A program made the position numbers and the translations under genes. This document shows positions 42,806 through 55,624 of a DNA stretch of 64,000 bases, one piece after another. Position 1 is the first letter of the stretch. Every line of letters begins with the position of its first letter. This stretch comes from Ctena decussata (lineage: Eukaryota; Mollusca; Bivalvia; Lucinida; Lucinidae), in contig OZ022500.1 in the NCBI GenBank assembly GCA_963989385.1, positions 20,350,460-20,414,459 of the forward strand, in the 5' to 3' direction. The notes beneath the pieces were generated by a model. It searched no databases, was not told where the DNA came from, and worked only from the letters and a program-made list of their open reading frames with translations.

Positions 42806-43556
42806 TTTTCTCTTTTTATGGGAAAATGCTCACTCAGTTATATCTTTCTTTTTTTATATCTTTCTTTTTTTTTTTTTTTTTTTTTTCATTCTCTTAGTTT
42901 CTTCTCCATTATTACATGTGTTTATATGTATAAATGTAATAATTGCTCCTGCAGTATTTTCCTATGCATGCTATGATCACATTTGCGTTAATTCAGTATT
43001 GTATGATTAGACCTTTCTGAATGTGAACACTATAACAGTGTTTAAGCAAACAAAATAATAGTGTTTCATCTGAAGTGGATTTTTAAATGACCTGCTTCTC
43101 AGACCATTCATTGTACAATATGTATAAACATTATGTTGGGTTTTTTTTGTTTGTTTTTTCTTATTTCAGTTTATAAAGATGTACAAGACTGGAATGCATA
43201 ATTATTTGAGAATTAATAGACTATTTTAATTCTGTTGAGATATTTTTCTAGTTCTGCATGCTATATATGCACTGATGTCGAGTGATTGTGTGTGCCATCC
43301 CTTGCAGCTGCTGGTCCGATCATGATGTCAATGATGTTGATAACTTCATATAGACATCAGTTTGTATAATGAGACAGCAATATTCTGTATATATACTTGT
43401 ATTTTCTTTCGTCTATATGCATTTGTTTGTAATTATGTTTATGTTTATATATGTATATAATGAGCGCCTCATGGAAGATTAGCTATTACATGTATTTTTG
43501 TATGTGCTAAATGTTGTTACCCTCTTTAAATAAAGTCTTTACTTACTTACTTACTT
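42806..43556 (+). other. LINE 3' untranslated region and (TTAC)n tail
   Basis: AT-rich with a T-rich stretch near 42850-42886 and an AATAAAG signal (43528). It ends with four TTAC units at about 43540-43556. Short 3' microsatellite tails are typical of CR1/L2-like LINEs. Confidence 0.7.
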
Positions 43557-43953
43557 AACATCAACAATTAAACTCTAACAAAGTTAGAATTTTGGAATTT
43601 CATATATGATAATGTAAGTTCTATATACAAAAAATACAATTTACAACTGACGCATATACAATGATATACAACACATGTCAGTTCATGTCGCTGGCCAAAG
43701 TATGATGTTTGTCTCAAATCTGTAGTCGATCTGCGTACATAAAGCAAATCAATCACAGTCTGACGCTAACACCGTACTCGGCTCAGCGCCATGAACTGAA
43801 AGTACACAAAAGAACAAACGAACGTCAAATGTACACCCCCACACCAAAAAAAAAATGAAAAAAAAATGAAAGTAAAGGCCTTTCAGTACACTGCCGGCTT
43901 TTACAGATTGGTCACTCCCTGTACACCATTAGGGACCAGTCTCTGTTGAATAG

Positions 43954-44227
43954 CCAGATCGGGTAGCGCAATCGGTAGGGCACCTGACTCGTAAGTCAGA
44001 GGTCCTGGATTCGAATCCCGGTCAGGCCACATACTTTCGTTTCTCCTTCCGCTGATTCAAGAAGGGCAGTTGTCAGTTACTGGCGAAAGTATGTGCACTT
44101 AGTACTGGTTAACCGCTTAGGAGGTCTAAGCCTGCCCAGGAATAGTGTGGTTAGGTTAACTGACCGTCCCGACATGACCTTAGTTGTTTACCGTGGACGT
44201 TAGGCATCAAATCAACCAACCAACCAA
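43954..44227 (+). mobile_element. tRNA-derived SINE, copy 2, inside the left LTR
   Basis: 274 bp, nearly identical to 12523-12799. The tRNA-like head has 'gcaatcggtagggcacctga' and the B box 'ggattcgaatccc'; the tail is CCAA repeats. It is flanked by a perfect 13-bp duplication, ctctgttgaatag (43941-43953 and 44228-44240), and the right LTR has the unoccupied site. Confidence 0.93.
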
Positions 44228-45647
44228 CTCTGTTGAATAGGTAGTAACCCGAGTAACTTTGTTTCACATAATTTATCCGGAAATCACGGACACAAATCTA
44301 TGCCGCGGCAGTTGACCTCAAAGAATCGATTCCACACTGTTCCGCTGATAAAGCCCGCCTCTGCTAGGCTTCTAAGATCGGACGTGTTGTTTGATCGAGC
44401 ACCCGGGTAAATATAAACCTGGAGATATGTAATTCCAGGTGAAGTAGGACCTGAAGCGGTGTTACTCCAGTTAGGAGTGGCTTACAGTCCACACAATCGA
44501 CTGTCAGACTTGAGTTGCCTAAAATTAACGAACTTACACTTAAAACATTATAATAACATAATAACAATACGTAAGACCTGGGCTTGTCTTGGAAACTCAA
44601 TACAACTACCTCGCTAAATACCGAGCATAAAGCGCACACGCTAGCCGTGTCACTAGACACAACTCGCGCACACGATGAAAAGCCCGAACCATGCTTATAA
44701 ACTGTACCAATGAAGAAACACAGACCCGACCACGCATATGCGTCAAAGTATCTGACGTCAAAACATTGTCGAGAATTATACTGACGTCAACAGGTATTAC
44801 CATGACATAACCCACACAAAACATGAATGACCAAAACAAATGACTTTTTACATTAAATACAATTACCAAAAATCTAACTTGCATGCTTACTAATTCAACT
44901 TCTTCAGACTAAGCGTATGACCGCATGCCATACAATAGATCCTATAAATAGCTTATCAGATATCACTCATACATTTGTTGGTCATTTCGTTTGATCTGAC
45001 ATCACGACGCCAACGATGTAAAACCAAATGACCTCGTAAAGTGAAGGCAAATCAAACGTATGACGACCAAATGTAACCGTTAAGTACATACAATAAACCT
45101 TAATGCGGTGCGTGTGGATGACGTCAGTCGACGTCGAGTCTGTAAATTAGTTTCATTACAAACCAATCCAGTTCTATAAGCCACGTGCACAAGAAACTAA
45201 TCAGCCTCAGGTAAAATGAACTGACGCCGTGATAACTTGCATGCAATTGACATCGCTCGACGACAAATAAACCTACATTACCTCAACACCCATGAATAAG
45301 TATTACAAATTATTTCCTTAAATTACAAAACACTATACAACAGTAATGCATTGCGCTGCATGGTCAGTGATATGCACATGGTATCGATTCACCTTAAACA
45401 CCTGTATCGATACACCTTAAAAATGAATATTTTTTGGCAAGCAGGAAGTCACAGTTACAATTTCAAAGAATTTAAAACTATTTAGCGAAACATATTCTGA
45501 ATAAATACATATTAGACATAGCTTTTAGACTGATTTTCTAAAGCTAGGCACCTATTAATATTTCGTCATAAACACGTTTTTAGCCACTCCTAAATTCATC
45601 TTGAAATCGAGAGTATTTATTCAGTTTTTCGGCTTGGACTATTAACA

Positions 45648-47091
45648 AACAGCCTGAAAAAAATGATTGGCCTGAGATATCGAAAAGACATTAGCTCAAA
45701 TATAGTAACTGCCTATGATAAATATACCGAATAGGGGTATATTCTTAATTCTTATAACGAATAAAAAATGAGAAGTTTGTCAAATAATGTCCTACGCCCA
45801 CAAAAACTATATTGAACAACTTAGGAACAATAACTGAGTCTACATGAATGTTAGAATGCGCAAAAAAAGACATTCCTAAAACAAAGTGTTTCACCCACAA
45901 ATAGCTGAAGCCAAAATTCAGCTTATGGGAACATTCTGTATTAAAGACAGGACTTCTCTGCCGGTGGGTCTGGTTCCAAGCAATGGCATATCTTACCTGT
46001 ACAGGTAGAGATGTGGAAATTTATTCAACCAATCTGTGGACCAGAATTACCAGTTATAATAATTTTATTGGCTGAAGGGAGGTGTTGACACTCTGTGATC
46101 AATAGACAGAATGACACTGTTCAGTTCAGTTCAGTTCAATTCTCTTTTCGACGTTACCCAAGTGGCTCAACGGTACGTAACCATAGTAGCACACACTTGG
46201 CGCCGTGTGTCCGTCCAAAATGACACTGTGGAAGTTACTCCGCCTTATAAAGTACCACCCCTGTCTTTAAGAAAAAGAAAGTCGTCAACAAAATTGATCT
46301 CATAAATCGTCCGAGCGAAAAACAAGCCACATTTTCCGTAAGTGTTTTATTACCACATTTACCTTAAATGCTGTTGTTTTACTGACTGACATTAAAACAC
46401 GTCAGACAGATCTAAGAGTAACTAGACTTGAAAGAAACAGTTGCTGACTCGGCTTATCACTTGTAATTAATTGTTTGTTGGGATGTCTTTGTCAATCTTA
46501 CCCTTTGACGTTGGGGATAGGGTTTGGGATCTGATTCAGTCAGTTCCTGAAGTGTAGTTACTCTTTAAATTTGAAACCTGCGATGCGATTCATTTCGTAA
46601 CATAGGTTTCCCTTAGGGGAGAAAAAACATGGCAAAAATATTTCTTATCTTATATAGTACAAAATGAGACCTAATCGCAGGCTATTCCAAAACTGGAAAA
46701 GCAGCTATATACACAATAACGGTGCGATGCGTACCATGGCCAAACTATCTACTAAGGAAGTCCGCCCTCAAATTATCCTGGCAACGGATTTACCTAATCC
46801 CAAAGTCAATCAACTCTCTGTGTCGTAACCGTCGTGCCTCAAAGGGAATGGGGAAGTATGGGCAAGTCTGATTGAACACTAGGTGGAAATCGCCACCTTT
46901 AAGTGTGTCAGACGTAAAATTAACGTTGTCTTGGACGTTTCCCTTACTTGGCACGACAAATTTCCTAAGATCCGTTGCCTCCGGCTCTAACCTTCTATCG
47001 AAACCGTGTTCTATATCCGATGGAATTTTCTGAGTCGACGTTACGTCGTCGTCTTTACGTTTTCACGTATAAAGACATATTGGGATACGTC
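45648..47091 (-). other. Retrotransposon internal region 3' of integrase
   Basis: If the element had the protease-integrase-RT order, reverse transcriptase and RNase H should lie here. Minus-strand text around 46840-47040 gives a short stretch of readable protein (for example Asp-Leu-Arg-Lys-Phe-Val-Val-Pro), but no RT motif such as Tyr-x-Asp-Asp was found, and only 1.4 kb remains before the LTR. RT/RNase H appear deleted. Confidence 0.55.
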
Positions 47092-48953
47092 CTATGACGT
47101 ACGAATGCTAACTCTTTGGACATTCGGATCACTGTGATTCTCCGATCTGACATTGTCGCGTGCGTTAGCAACCGCAGACGTCACGTTCTTTTGACGTTCA
47201 ACGTACTGCTTTATCATGTTAGCAGGATAAGTATTCACGACGCCCTTGACATTATTCCTGTAGTTCATCACATTAACTACTTCAACAACTTCATATGGCT
47301 CGTTCCATTGAAGTAACAATTTATTGCACTATTTCGGGAGTAGCAAAAGTACTTTGTCTCCGACGTCAAATTTACGCGACCTAGCGCGTTTGTTATAATA
47401 AGCCTTTTGCTTTACCTGCACTTTTTCTAGATTATCATACGCTAACTTACATGTCTGCTCTAACCGTTCCCTTAACTCAATTACGTATTGGTACGTCGAC
47501 AGAACCTGCTCATCCTGTACCTCTTCAGACCACAATTCATGTAATATTGCCATAGGGCCCTTAACGTTACGTCCGTATAACAGTTCGAACGGAGAAAACC
47601 CTAATGACTCCTGCGGAACCTCCCTTATCGCAAACAGTAGTGCTGGGAGATATTTATCCCAGTCTGTCGGACGTTCTGCGCACATCCTACGTCACATTTG
47701 CTTTAACGTCGCTTGAAAACTCTCTACAAAACCGTTACAGATAGGATGATACGGCGTCGTGGTTAACTGCTGGAATGATAACAAACTGCTTACTTCTTTC
47801 ATAAATTCAGCAGTAAACTAACTTCCGAAATCCGTTAACATTTCATCGGGTATGCCGACTCTACTAAACATCTCAACGAACGCTTCGACTACGCGTTCCG
47901 TTTCAATGCCGGGTAACGCTACCGCCTTGGGATATCTCGTCGCATAGTCTATCATTGTTAAAATATAGCGGGATTTCCTGTCAGAACGAGGCTCTATTGG
48001 TCCGACTATATCAACAGTGACACGTTTAAACGGTGTATCAATCAGTTGCAGTTTTCCTAAAGGTACCTTAGTGACACGACCTTTCTGAATAATTCTATGA
48101 CAACTGTCACAAGATGTACAAAACCTAGCCACATCACCACAAACTCTAGGCTAAAAGAACTCAGTTAAAACTCTATCCATCGTTTTCTCTATACCCAAAT
48201 GTCCAGATATCAAGGTTGGTGCGCCAATCTTAACACCTTTTCACGAAAACCTTGAGGGATAATAAGTTGCAAAGTTATCTTATTTCCCTTAGTAAAGTGT
48301 CTATACAACATGTCTCTCTTCCGTATAAAATAAGTTTCACTTTGGTTCAATCCACGACTTATAGACACCTTACTTTGCCTTATACCATTCAACTTGGGGT
48401 CAACAACTTTGGCTTGCCTCAATGCCTCTTTATCACTACTACTAATCTGATAAGGAACCTTAAGTTTCCTATACACCTCTTCACCTTGCTTAGTTTGTGA
48501 CCTAGTCACCGCCTCCGTTGCAAAATGGGACATATCAGGGAGTTTTGACCCATAAATATTTCCTATAACAAGGTCATACAACGTATCTTCCATACATAAT
48601 GCCTCAGTTTTTCCTTTGGGATACCTTCGGGTGGATTCACCGATCGAAGCTACATCAGATTCCATATCTAGTAACTGATCATTAGAAACCAAGTTTCTAC
48701 GAACAACACACCCTGTACGACCTGTGTCCCTTAATGCTATTACTGTCTTACCATTAACTGTACCTCGTGCAGTGGGTAATCTCGATCTTAAACAGTAAAA
48801 GACACCTTCCTTATCCTCACTATCTTCGATTAATGGACTTTCTTTCTTACTCTTATACACACCTTCAATTTCATGAGATCTATTCATAGTAGTTTTACAA
48901 CAAGAGCTGTCGCCTGACAGCATAGCTCGCCTGAATAGGTGCTTGCCCATCAC
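47092..48953 (-). pseudogene. LTR retrotransposon pol fragment: protease, H2C2 finger, integrase
   Basis: Read on the minus strand from 48953: a retropepsin-like segment with Asp-Thr-Gly (about residues 87-89) ending near Asp-Leu-Val-Ile-Gly-Asn, then a linker with Val-Thr-Arg-Ser-Gln. A zinc-binding region follows (Gly-His-Leu-Gly at about 48200, Cys-Thr-Ser-Cys-Asp-Ser-Cys at about 48110). The integrase core has Val-Asp-Ile-Val-Gly-Pro and Leu-Thr-Asp, and then Pro-Ala-Leu-Leu-Phe-Ala-Ile-Arg-Glu-Val-Pro-Gln-Glu-Ser. The frame is broken near 48210, 47818 and 47690 by stops and shifts. There is no RT between protease and integrase, a gene order known from Gmr1-type Ty3/gypsy elements. Confidence 0.8.
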
Positions 48954-48989
48954 ACAGTCGCTTTGGAGGTGTGGACTTCTTTGAATAAA

Positions 48990-50100
48990 ACTTCAAGCAA
49001 GCATGTCCATAATGACAACACATTTATAAACAAAAGCTATCTAAGAAATAAGTCTTAAAATAAAATTAAAATTAAAAAATCCACATAAAATTTCAAAGTC
49101 CATGAGCTTGAGGTCAAAGAACTAAGCGGTAGGGGTGGGGGTGGGGTGGGGTGGGGGGCTAGGATGTAATAAAACCTTGAGCCATTATCAAACATCAGTC
49201 CAAGTATTAGTATCAACTCAGTCCATCGTGGCACTGTGAAATTATGCCTTCATAAATATAAAACTTTAACCAAAATCTTTAAGACAAAATTATAAGTCGA
49301 TGACCTTGACTTCAAGGTCATCCAGTGGGGTAAGTATATAGTGTTTTGTAAAAACTCAAAAAAGTGTCTAACATCAGTTCAAGTGTAAACTAAATCTCTG
49401 CCAAGCATTATTAATCAGTATGCAATTAGAAAACTTTAATAAAGAACAAATTTCCAAAGTCTGTGACCTTGACATCAAGGTCAATGTGCGGGGTTGGGGT
49501 AGTACTCTGCAAAACTTTGGACTAATATCTAACTAAAGTGCAAATATAAAAAGAATTCATCACTGGGTTCAGGAGATATGTGTCTTTAAAAGACTTTAAC
49601 CAAAACATCCAATCAATAAAAAGACAATTTTCTAAGTCCATGACCTTGACACCAAGGTCACTGAGGGGGGTGGGGGTAGTACCTTGCAAAACTTTGGACC
49701 AATATCTAACTACAGTGCAAGTATCAAAGGAATCCATCAATGGGTTAAGGAGATATTGGGCTTTATAAAACTTTAGCCAAAACATCCAGTCCAAAAATAC
49801 TCCCAATTTTCTTAGTCCATGACCTTGACATCAAGGTCATGGAGTGGGACAGGGGTGGTACCCTGTTAAACTTTGGACCAATATCTACCTACAGTGCAAG
49901 TATCAAAAGAATCCATCCATGGGTTAAGGAGATATAGGTCCTAAAAAACTTTAACCAAAACATCCAATCCGGACGCCGACGCTGACGCGGACGCGGACGC
50001 GGACGCAGACGCGGACGTGGACGCGGACGCGGACGCGGACGCTGACGCCGACGCCGGGGTGACAACAATAGCTCTTCCTGAACTTTCGTTCAGGCGAGCT
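48990..50100. repeat. Hairpin-ended repeat inserted between gag and protease
   Basis: Several units of about 170-180 bp share 'ccatgaccttgacatcaagg', 'actttggaccaatatctaac' and 'gggttaaggagatat'. A GCGGAC-type hexamer tract covers 49970-50055, and the right end is a short hairpin (cctgaactttcgttcagg) closing with GCGAGCT. The gag frame on the right runs straight into the border at 50100. The left border is approximate. The same end modules occur at 2930-3080. Confidence 0.7.
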
Positions 50101-51520
50101 AAAAACTCATCTGATGTCCGCCATCCCGTCCACGTCCGCGGGAATAACCTCGACCACGGCCACGATCTGAATTGTTACCTTTATTCTGCACATTATCGCT
50201 CTTATTCTGTGTTTTTCGTGCATCAACTTTCAGTGCATAATTACTCTCCTTATTTCCGCTATACCCGCTCGCGTTTGCACCTACCTCTGCACTATATGCT
50301 TGCTTCTTATCGGGATTTTTGTAACATCTAATTGTTAAATGTCCCTTACCACAAATGCTACACTTTATCTCCGGCTTCTCACTCGGCTTATTATCAGATC
50401 TAATCAGTGTTACGCCCTTATTATCACGCTGCCATTTATTGAATCAAGTATAGACACCGCCACGTTCTTCTGCGAATAAATCTGTTTCCCTAGCCATCTC
50501 ACCTAGATTCATGGACCTTTTCGGTTTCAATTGAACATATAGTTCCCTACTACAGGATTCTAAAAACTGATACCTAGCGAAAAAATCGCAAACCGCCTCA
50601 TAAGACTCCTCTATCTTCGCCAGTTTCAACCATTTATTAAGATAAGACCTAAGTCTACCACTAAACTGAATAAACGTTTCCGACTTTTCCGGTCTATGAT
50701 AGCGAAACTTCTTTGTAAACCCGCGTTCAGTCATATCTAATTTCTTTAACAACGCATCTTTCAACTTATCATAATCTGCTGCATCATCCACAGACAAACT
50801 GCCATATACATCAAGCGCGCGAACTTTAAGTAATGTGCTGAAATACGCGGCCCAAACATTCCTATTCAAGCGATACGCCGTCACGTATTTCTCAAATCGC
50901 GACAACTAACTATCCATTTTATCCTTACTTTCATCAAAATAGGTAACTTCGGATCTTTCGCATGCACTAACATATCAGCCTTCTATTCTTCTAATTCTAC
51001 TCTAAACGTTACCTTTTGCAAATCGATCTGATTCTTTAACTCGCAATGCTGCAGTTCAAAATTGTACTTCAAATTTTCTAGCTCAATTTCGCTCGCTTAC
51101 TTCGCTTCCCTATCGCTTTCTACTTGAGACAACTTAACATCCCTATCTTTCTCGGCTTGCCACTCTATACTTTCAATCCGCGCCATTTCAATTTCCTTAT
51201 CCGCCGCAATCTTAGCTAACTCAATTTCCCTATCTCTTTTTAACTGCGCAACCTTAGCTAACTCAACTTCCCTATCCTTATCAGCCTAGGCAATTTTCTC
51301 TTTCTCCACCGCGATCCTAGCTAAGTCAGTTTCCCTATCCTTATCAGCCTGCGCCAACTTCTCTTTCTCCGCCGAGATCTTATCTTTATCAAGTTCCCTT
51401 TCCGCAAACCTTTCCGACCCTTCAAATTCTTGCTGCTTCTTTGCAAAATCCTGCAATGCCTACCCCTCATAATCTAAGTCCCTTCCTGTTTGAATTAACC
51501 GATCCATGATGCTTAAAGGC
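50101..51520 (-). pseudogene. LTR retrotransposon gag, with in-frame stops
   Basis: The minus strand from about 51520 encodes a long charged coiled coil made of repeats like Ala-Asp-Lys-Asp-Arg-Glu-x-Glu-Leu-Ala, then Phe-Asp-Glu-Ser-Lys-Asp. A capsid-like region follows (50905-50444; Phe-Glu-Lys-Tyr, Trp-Ala-Ala-Tyr-Phe-Ser, Phe-x-Gln-Phe-Ser-Gly-Arg-Leu). After a TGA at 50444 the same frame continues to a zinc knuckle Cys-Ser-Ile-Cys-Gly-Lys-Gly-His-x4-Cys (50324-50362) and an Arg-Gly-rich tail up to 50101. At least four stops interrupt it. Gag proteins form the particle that packages element RNA. Confidence 0.8.
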
Positions 51521-52708
51521 CCCATTGCTCTATCAGCGTGAAAAAAGTTATCATGAGGTATCGCTGCGAGTTTCTCACTATAGTTCCGTAATTGTAAATG
51601 ACCGTGATTAGCCAGCTTAAAAAAATAAAACATCCTTTGGTTTCACATAAAAAGAATTTGACAACTTATTTGGGTCATTTTAGTTGGTGACCTACTTTCG
51701 ATTTCATAAAATGGTAAAAATGCAATGTAGGGCGTGGCGTCGCAATCACTATCCCGACTATGTTTATATAGCACTGCTAGACGGGAAACCAGAACAGGAA
51801 ATTGTACTTTGTGTAGCGATTTGTTATTTTTCAAAAACTTGTTTTCTCTACTTTTTGCCAGTTATATGACTCAATATATGCACACCAACCCTCATTTAAT
51901 TACCAAACGTGAAGGTTGAACAGCTTTGTACAATGATTTTAGTTTAGGCGTTTTTACCGCTGATAGGACTATGGAGACTTTAACGTAATGTTCACGTTAA
52001 CTTAACTGACACCGACGTTCACTTATAGTCCCTGACGTTAACTAAAACATTAACAGTAGTAATAACGAACTCATCCAACTAAAACGTTGATTAATTAGTA
52101 AACACGCGATCCAGACGTAGCTATTAAAGTTACGTTCTCACAGACCGGACATAACGTCACAAACTGACGTTGATTTTGCCAAAAGCTATGTTTCACTATC
52201 AGATGACGTAATTACATGTAGACGTAAATAACCCACATTACAATTACGCTCAACTTGAACTAGCGTATCGGATATACTAACGTAACGTATGTAACGCGAC
52301 ATATTAACACTCTGACATGACAACTGTACGGCCTACTCTACAAGACCTTACAAAATATATCAATGGTATATCAGACCTAAGATTCTGATATTAGGTTTAA
52401 CTCAACGTAACGATATTATACAACGTTACGGGTGAACTACTAAATCAGGACATAAAATGGACCTCAGTAACGGTTACGACACAACGTTCTAAACGTTTAA
52501 ATTGATTAACTAACAGACTGTCATGCAACAGCAGTGCAAGGTACTCAAATGGACTTTAAGAACTAAATATGTATTATCCGTGCAAGAACCTAACGTCACT
52601 AAAAACAATTATTTCAAAGCAAATATGGAGAATGACTAAAATAACTGTTCCTAGCTTCTGTATATTTTGTTGAGTGTCCTACACTGGTAGATATTAACTT
52701 GAAATCAG
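51521..52708 (-). other. Retrotransposon 5' leader
   Basis: Between gag and the primer-binding site. It contains many AACGTTA/TAACGT words and no credible gene. Confidence 0.5.
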
Positions 52709-52725
52709 TCCCACTTCTGACACAA
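52709..52725 (-). promoter_or_regulatory. Degenerate primer-binding site (tRNA-Leu-like)
   Basis: On the minus strand, directly after the 5' LTR, the text reads TTGTGTCAGAAGTGGGA. This is complementary, apart from one position, to a tRNA 3' end of the TCCCACTTCTGACACCA type typical of tRNA-Leu. The position fixes the element's orientation. Confidence 0.65.
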
Positions 52726-54581
52726 TATTACACAGAAAAATCTACAACGGAGTGTAGAGCTTCATGTGTCGCCAAGACGGCGGAGGGTGACTTCTGGTTA
52801 ATGGTGTTATCAACCAATGTACAACTTCAACAATGAAACTCTAACAAAGTTAGACTTTTGGAATTTCATATATGATAATGTAAGTTCTATATACAAACAA
52901 TACAATTTACAACTGACGCATATACAATGATATACAACACATGTCAGTACATGTCGCTGGCCCAAGTATGACGTTTGTCTCAAATCTGTAGTCGATCTGC
53001 GTACATTACGCAAATCAATCACAGACTGACCCTAACACCGTACTCGGCTCAGCGCCATGAACTGAAAGTAAACAAAAGAACATCAAACGTACACCCCCCC
53101 CCCGCAAAAAGATAATATAAGCCAAGGCCTTTCAATACACTGCCGGCTTTTACAAATTAGTCAATCCCTGTACACCATTAGGGACCAGTCTCTGTTGAAT
53201 AGGTAGTAACACCTAACTGTGTTTCGCATAATTTGTCCGGAAATCACGGACACAAATCTATGCCGCGGCGGTTGACCTCAAAGGATCGATTCCACACTGT
53301 CCCGCTGATATAGCCCGCCTCTTCTAGGATTCTAATTTGTTGTTTGATCGAGCACCCGGGTAATTATAAACCTGGAGATATGTACTTCCAGGTGAAGTAG
53401 GACCTGAAGCAGTCTTTCTCCAGGTTAGGAGTTGCTCACATTCCCAACTTGAAGTGCCTAAAATTCACGAACTTACACTTAATACATTATAATAACATAT
53501 TAACAATATGTAGGACCTGGGCTTGCTTTGGAAACACCATACAACGACCTCGGTAAATACCGAGCATAAAGCGCACACGCCAGCCGTGTCACTAGAAACA
53601 ACTCGCGCACACGATGAAAAGCTCGCATCGTGCTTATAAACTCTACCAATGAAGAAACGCAGACCCGACCACGCATATGCGTCGAAGTATCTGACGTCAA
53701 AACATTGTCGAGAATTATACTGACATCAACATGTATCACCATGACATAACCTACATAAAACATGAATGACCGAAACAAATGACTTTTTACATTAAATACA
53801 ATTACCAAAAAATCTAACTTTCATGCTTACTAATTCAACTTCTTCAAACTAAGCGTATGACCACATGCCATACAATAGATCCTATTAATAGCTTATCAGA
53901 TATCACTCATACATTTGGTGGTCATTTCGTTTGATCTGACATCACGACGCCAACGATGTCATACCAAATGACGTCGTAAGTTGAAGGCAAATCAAACGTA
54001 TGACGACCAATTGTAACCGTTAAGTACATAAATAAACCTTAATGCGGTGCGTGTGGATGACGTCAATCAACGTCAAAGTTTCATAACAAATCAGTCCAAT
54101 TCTATAGGCCACGTGCACAAGAAATTATTCAACCTTATGTAAAATGAACTGATGCCGTAATAACGTGCATGCAATTGACGTCCCTAGACGTCAAATAGAC
54201 GTACATTACCGCAACACCCATGAATAAGTATTACAAATTATTTCCTTAAATTGCAAAACACTATACAACAATAATGCATTGCGCAGCATTGTCAGTAATA
54301 CGCACATGGTATCGATTCACCTTAAACACATAATCACTGTATCGATACACCTTAAAATGAATATGTTTTGGCAAGCTGGAAGTCACAGTTACAATTTTAA
54401 AGAATTCAAAACTATTTAGCCAAATATATTCTGAATAAATACATATTAGACATAGCTTTTTGACTGATTTTCTAAAGCTAGGCACTCATTAATATTCCGT
54501 CATAAACACATTTTTAGCCAGTTCTGAATTCGTCTTGAAATCGAAAGTATTTATACAGATTTTCGGCTTGGAGTATTAACA
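52726..54581 (-). mobile_element. Right LTR (5' LTR) of the minus-strand retrotransposon, 1856 bp
   Basis: Aligns with the left LTR apart from scattered substitutions and indels, and lacks the LINE and SINE, so it serves as the empty-site reference. It begins TATTACACAG (TGTTACACAG in the left copy) and ends ATTAACA. The visible divergence (several changes per 100 bases in many lines) marks the insertion as old. Confidence 0.85.
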
Positions 54582-55624
54582 AAACATCCTTCTCTTAGCT
54601 TTGCGCATACGTGAACCTTTTATGCAACAATGAAAAGTGAATCATACTGATTTTATTTGCGGAAAAGTTATAAAAATATTCGTCTCATATAACTTCAGAT
54701 GTTAATTCAAGTACACATAAACATTTGAGGCAGTGACTTATTCAGGAGCCAACAAGCTCAAGTGTATTTTCCAGCACTGTGAGCTATAAACAGGTAATAT
54801 TATAGGGTTATTGCGCTGATGTTGGGGAATTACCCTTTTATTATATAGCTATAAATATTTTTCATCATTTTATTCCCATTTTGAACAATTTGGCATCGTA
54901 AATACTGTTTTGAGCAACAGCGCAATAAGGAAATCAGACCATGATCATTTTTGCTCTCGTGCAATTTAACGAAACGAAACGATATCATTATTGTCTTGTT
55001 GTTGCGGTTTGCAGCGAAAAGTGTTAGAAAACCAAGGTTTTCGAAATTAATCAACTTTTGATGCCCAGACTGCGAGTTTAAAACTTTGACATTCATTTTG
55101 ATTTTGGATCATATTTCGCGTGACGCCAAAAACAATTAACGTCATCGATTTTGACGTCATTCGACGTCAGCATTTCAGAAGGGCTATAAATCTGAGATTT
55201 TTAACTTAAATACAAACAAGCTCTGTCGGTCTAAAGAAAGGGTGCAATTTGATATTGCATGCCGATATTGAGAAATATCGGCATCATTGTTCCTCAGTTT
55301 TATCGTTGATTTCTATTCATGTAATATTTATAGGTATGTAATAAAGTCACCAGTGGTGCTACTCTTTTCCTATCCCTGTATATTATCAGGGACAGGCAAG
55401 CCCGTTTGATAAAACGGCGCTTTTCCATCTTCACAAAGGCCCCAGATATTTAAATCAGTCTTAAGAAATTCTATATTATGAGATGGATTTTCCTTTTTAA
55501 AACCATCCCAAAAAATTTGATTTTTAGGGGGATTGTTTTGGATGGGAAAATCTCCTGTCTTTTAACCAAAGAAATACGGTATGTGTTAATTGAGACGGCG
55601 CCTCTTAGCTCCTACTAGTTCTCC
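54582..55624. other. Non-coding intron stretch
   Basis: No exon seen. A short palindromic block lies near 55190-55290 ('gccgatattgagaaatatcggc') and an arm related to the 3662-3790 hairpin at about 55495-55560. Confidence 0.45.

Larger units (their letters stand above)
37204..43556 (+). mobile_element. CR1/L2-superfamily-like LINE, nearly full length, inactive
   Basis: About 6.35 kb with a 5' leader, ORF1, ORF2 and a 3' end in (TTAC)n. ORF1 has an SGNH esterase domain plus two CCHC knuckles, and ORF2 has an apurinic endonuclease plus reverse transcriptase, the arrangement known for CR1-type LINEs. Borders are set by comparison with the unoccupied LTR near 52820. ORF2 has at least three frameshifts, so this copy cannot retrotranspose. 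Confidence 0.85.
37104..45647 (-). mobile_element. Left LTR (3' LTR) of a minus-strand LTR retrotransposon, split by two insertions
   Basis: The parts 37104-37203 and 43557-45647 together align with the right LTR at 52726-54581. They share 'caagacggcggagggtgact', 'ggaatttcatatatgataat' and the end 'ttcggcttgga.tattaaca'. The LTR has TG..CA-type ends (TGTTACACAG... ...ATTAACA). It is interrupted by a LINE at 37204-43556 and a SINE at 43954-44227. Frames within the LTRs, such as those near 44364-44884, are mirrored in the other LTR and are not genes. Confidence 0.85.

Noticed and set aside
44364..44884. Minus-strand frames of about 90-100 codons
   Set aside because: They lie in the left LTR and recur in the right LTR (53500-53808) with shifts; no protein family.
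49970..50331. Plus-strand frame beginning with Asp-Ala repeats
   Set aside because: Produced by the GCGGAC hexamer tract and the antisense of gag.
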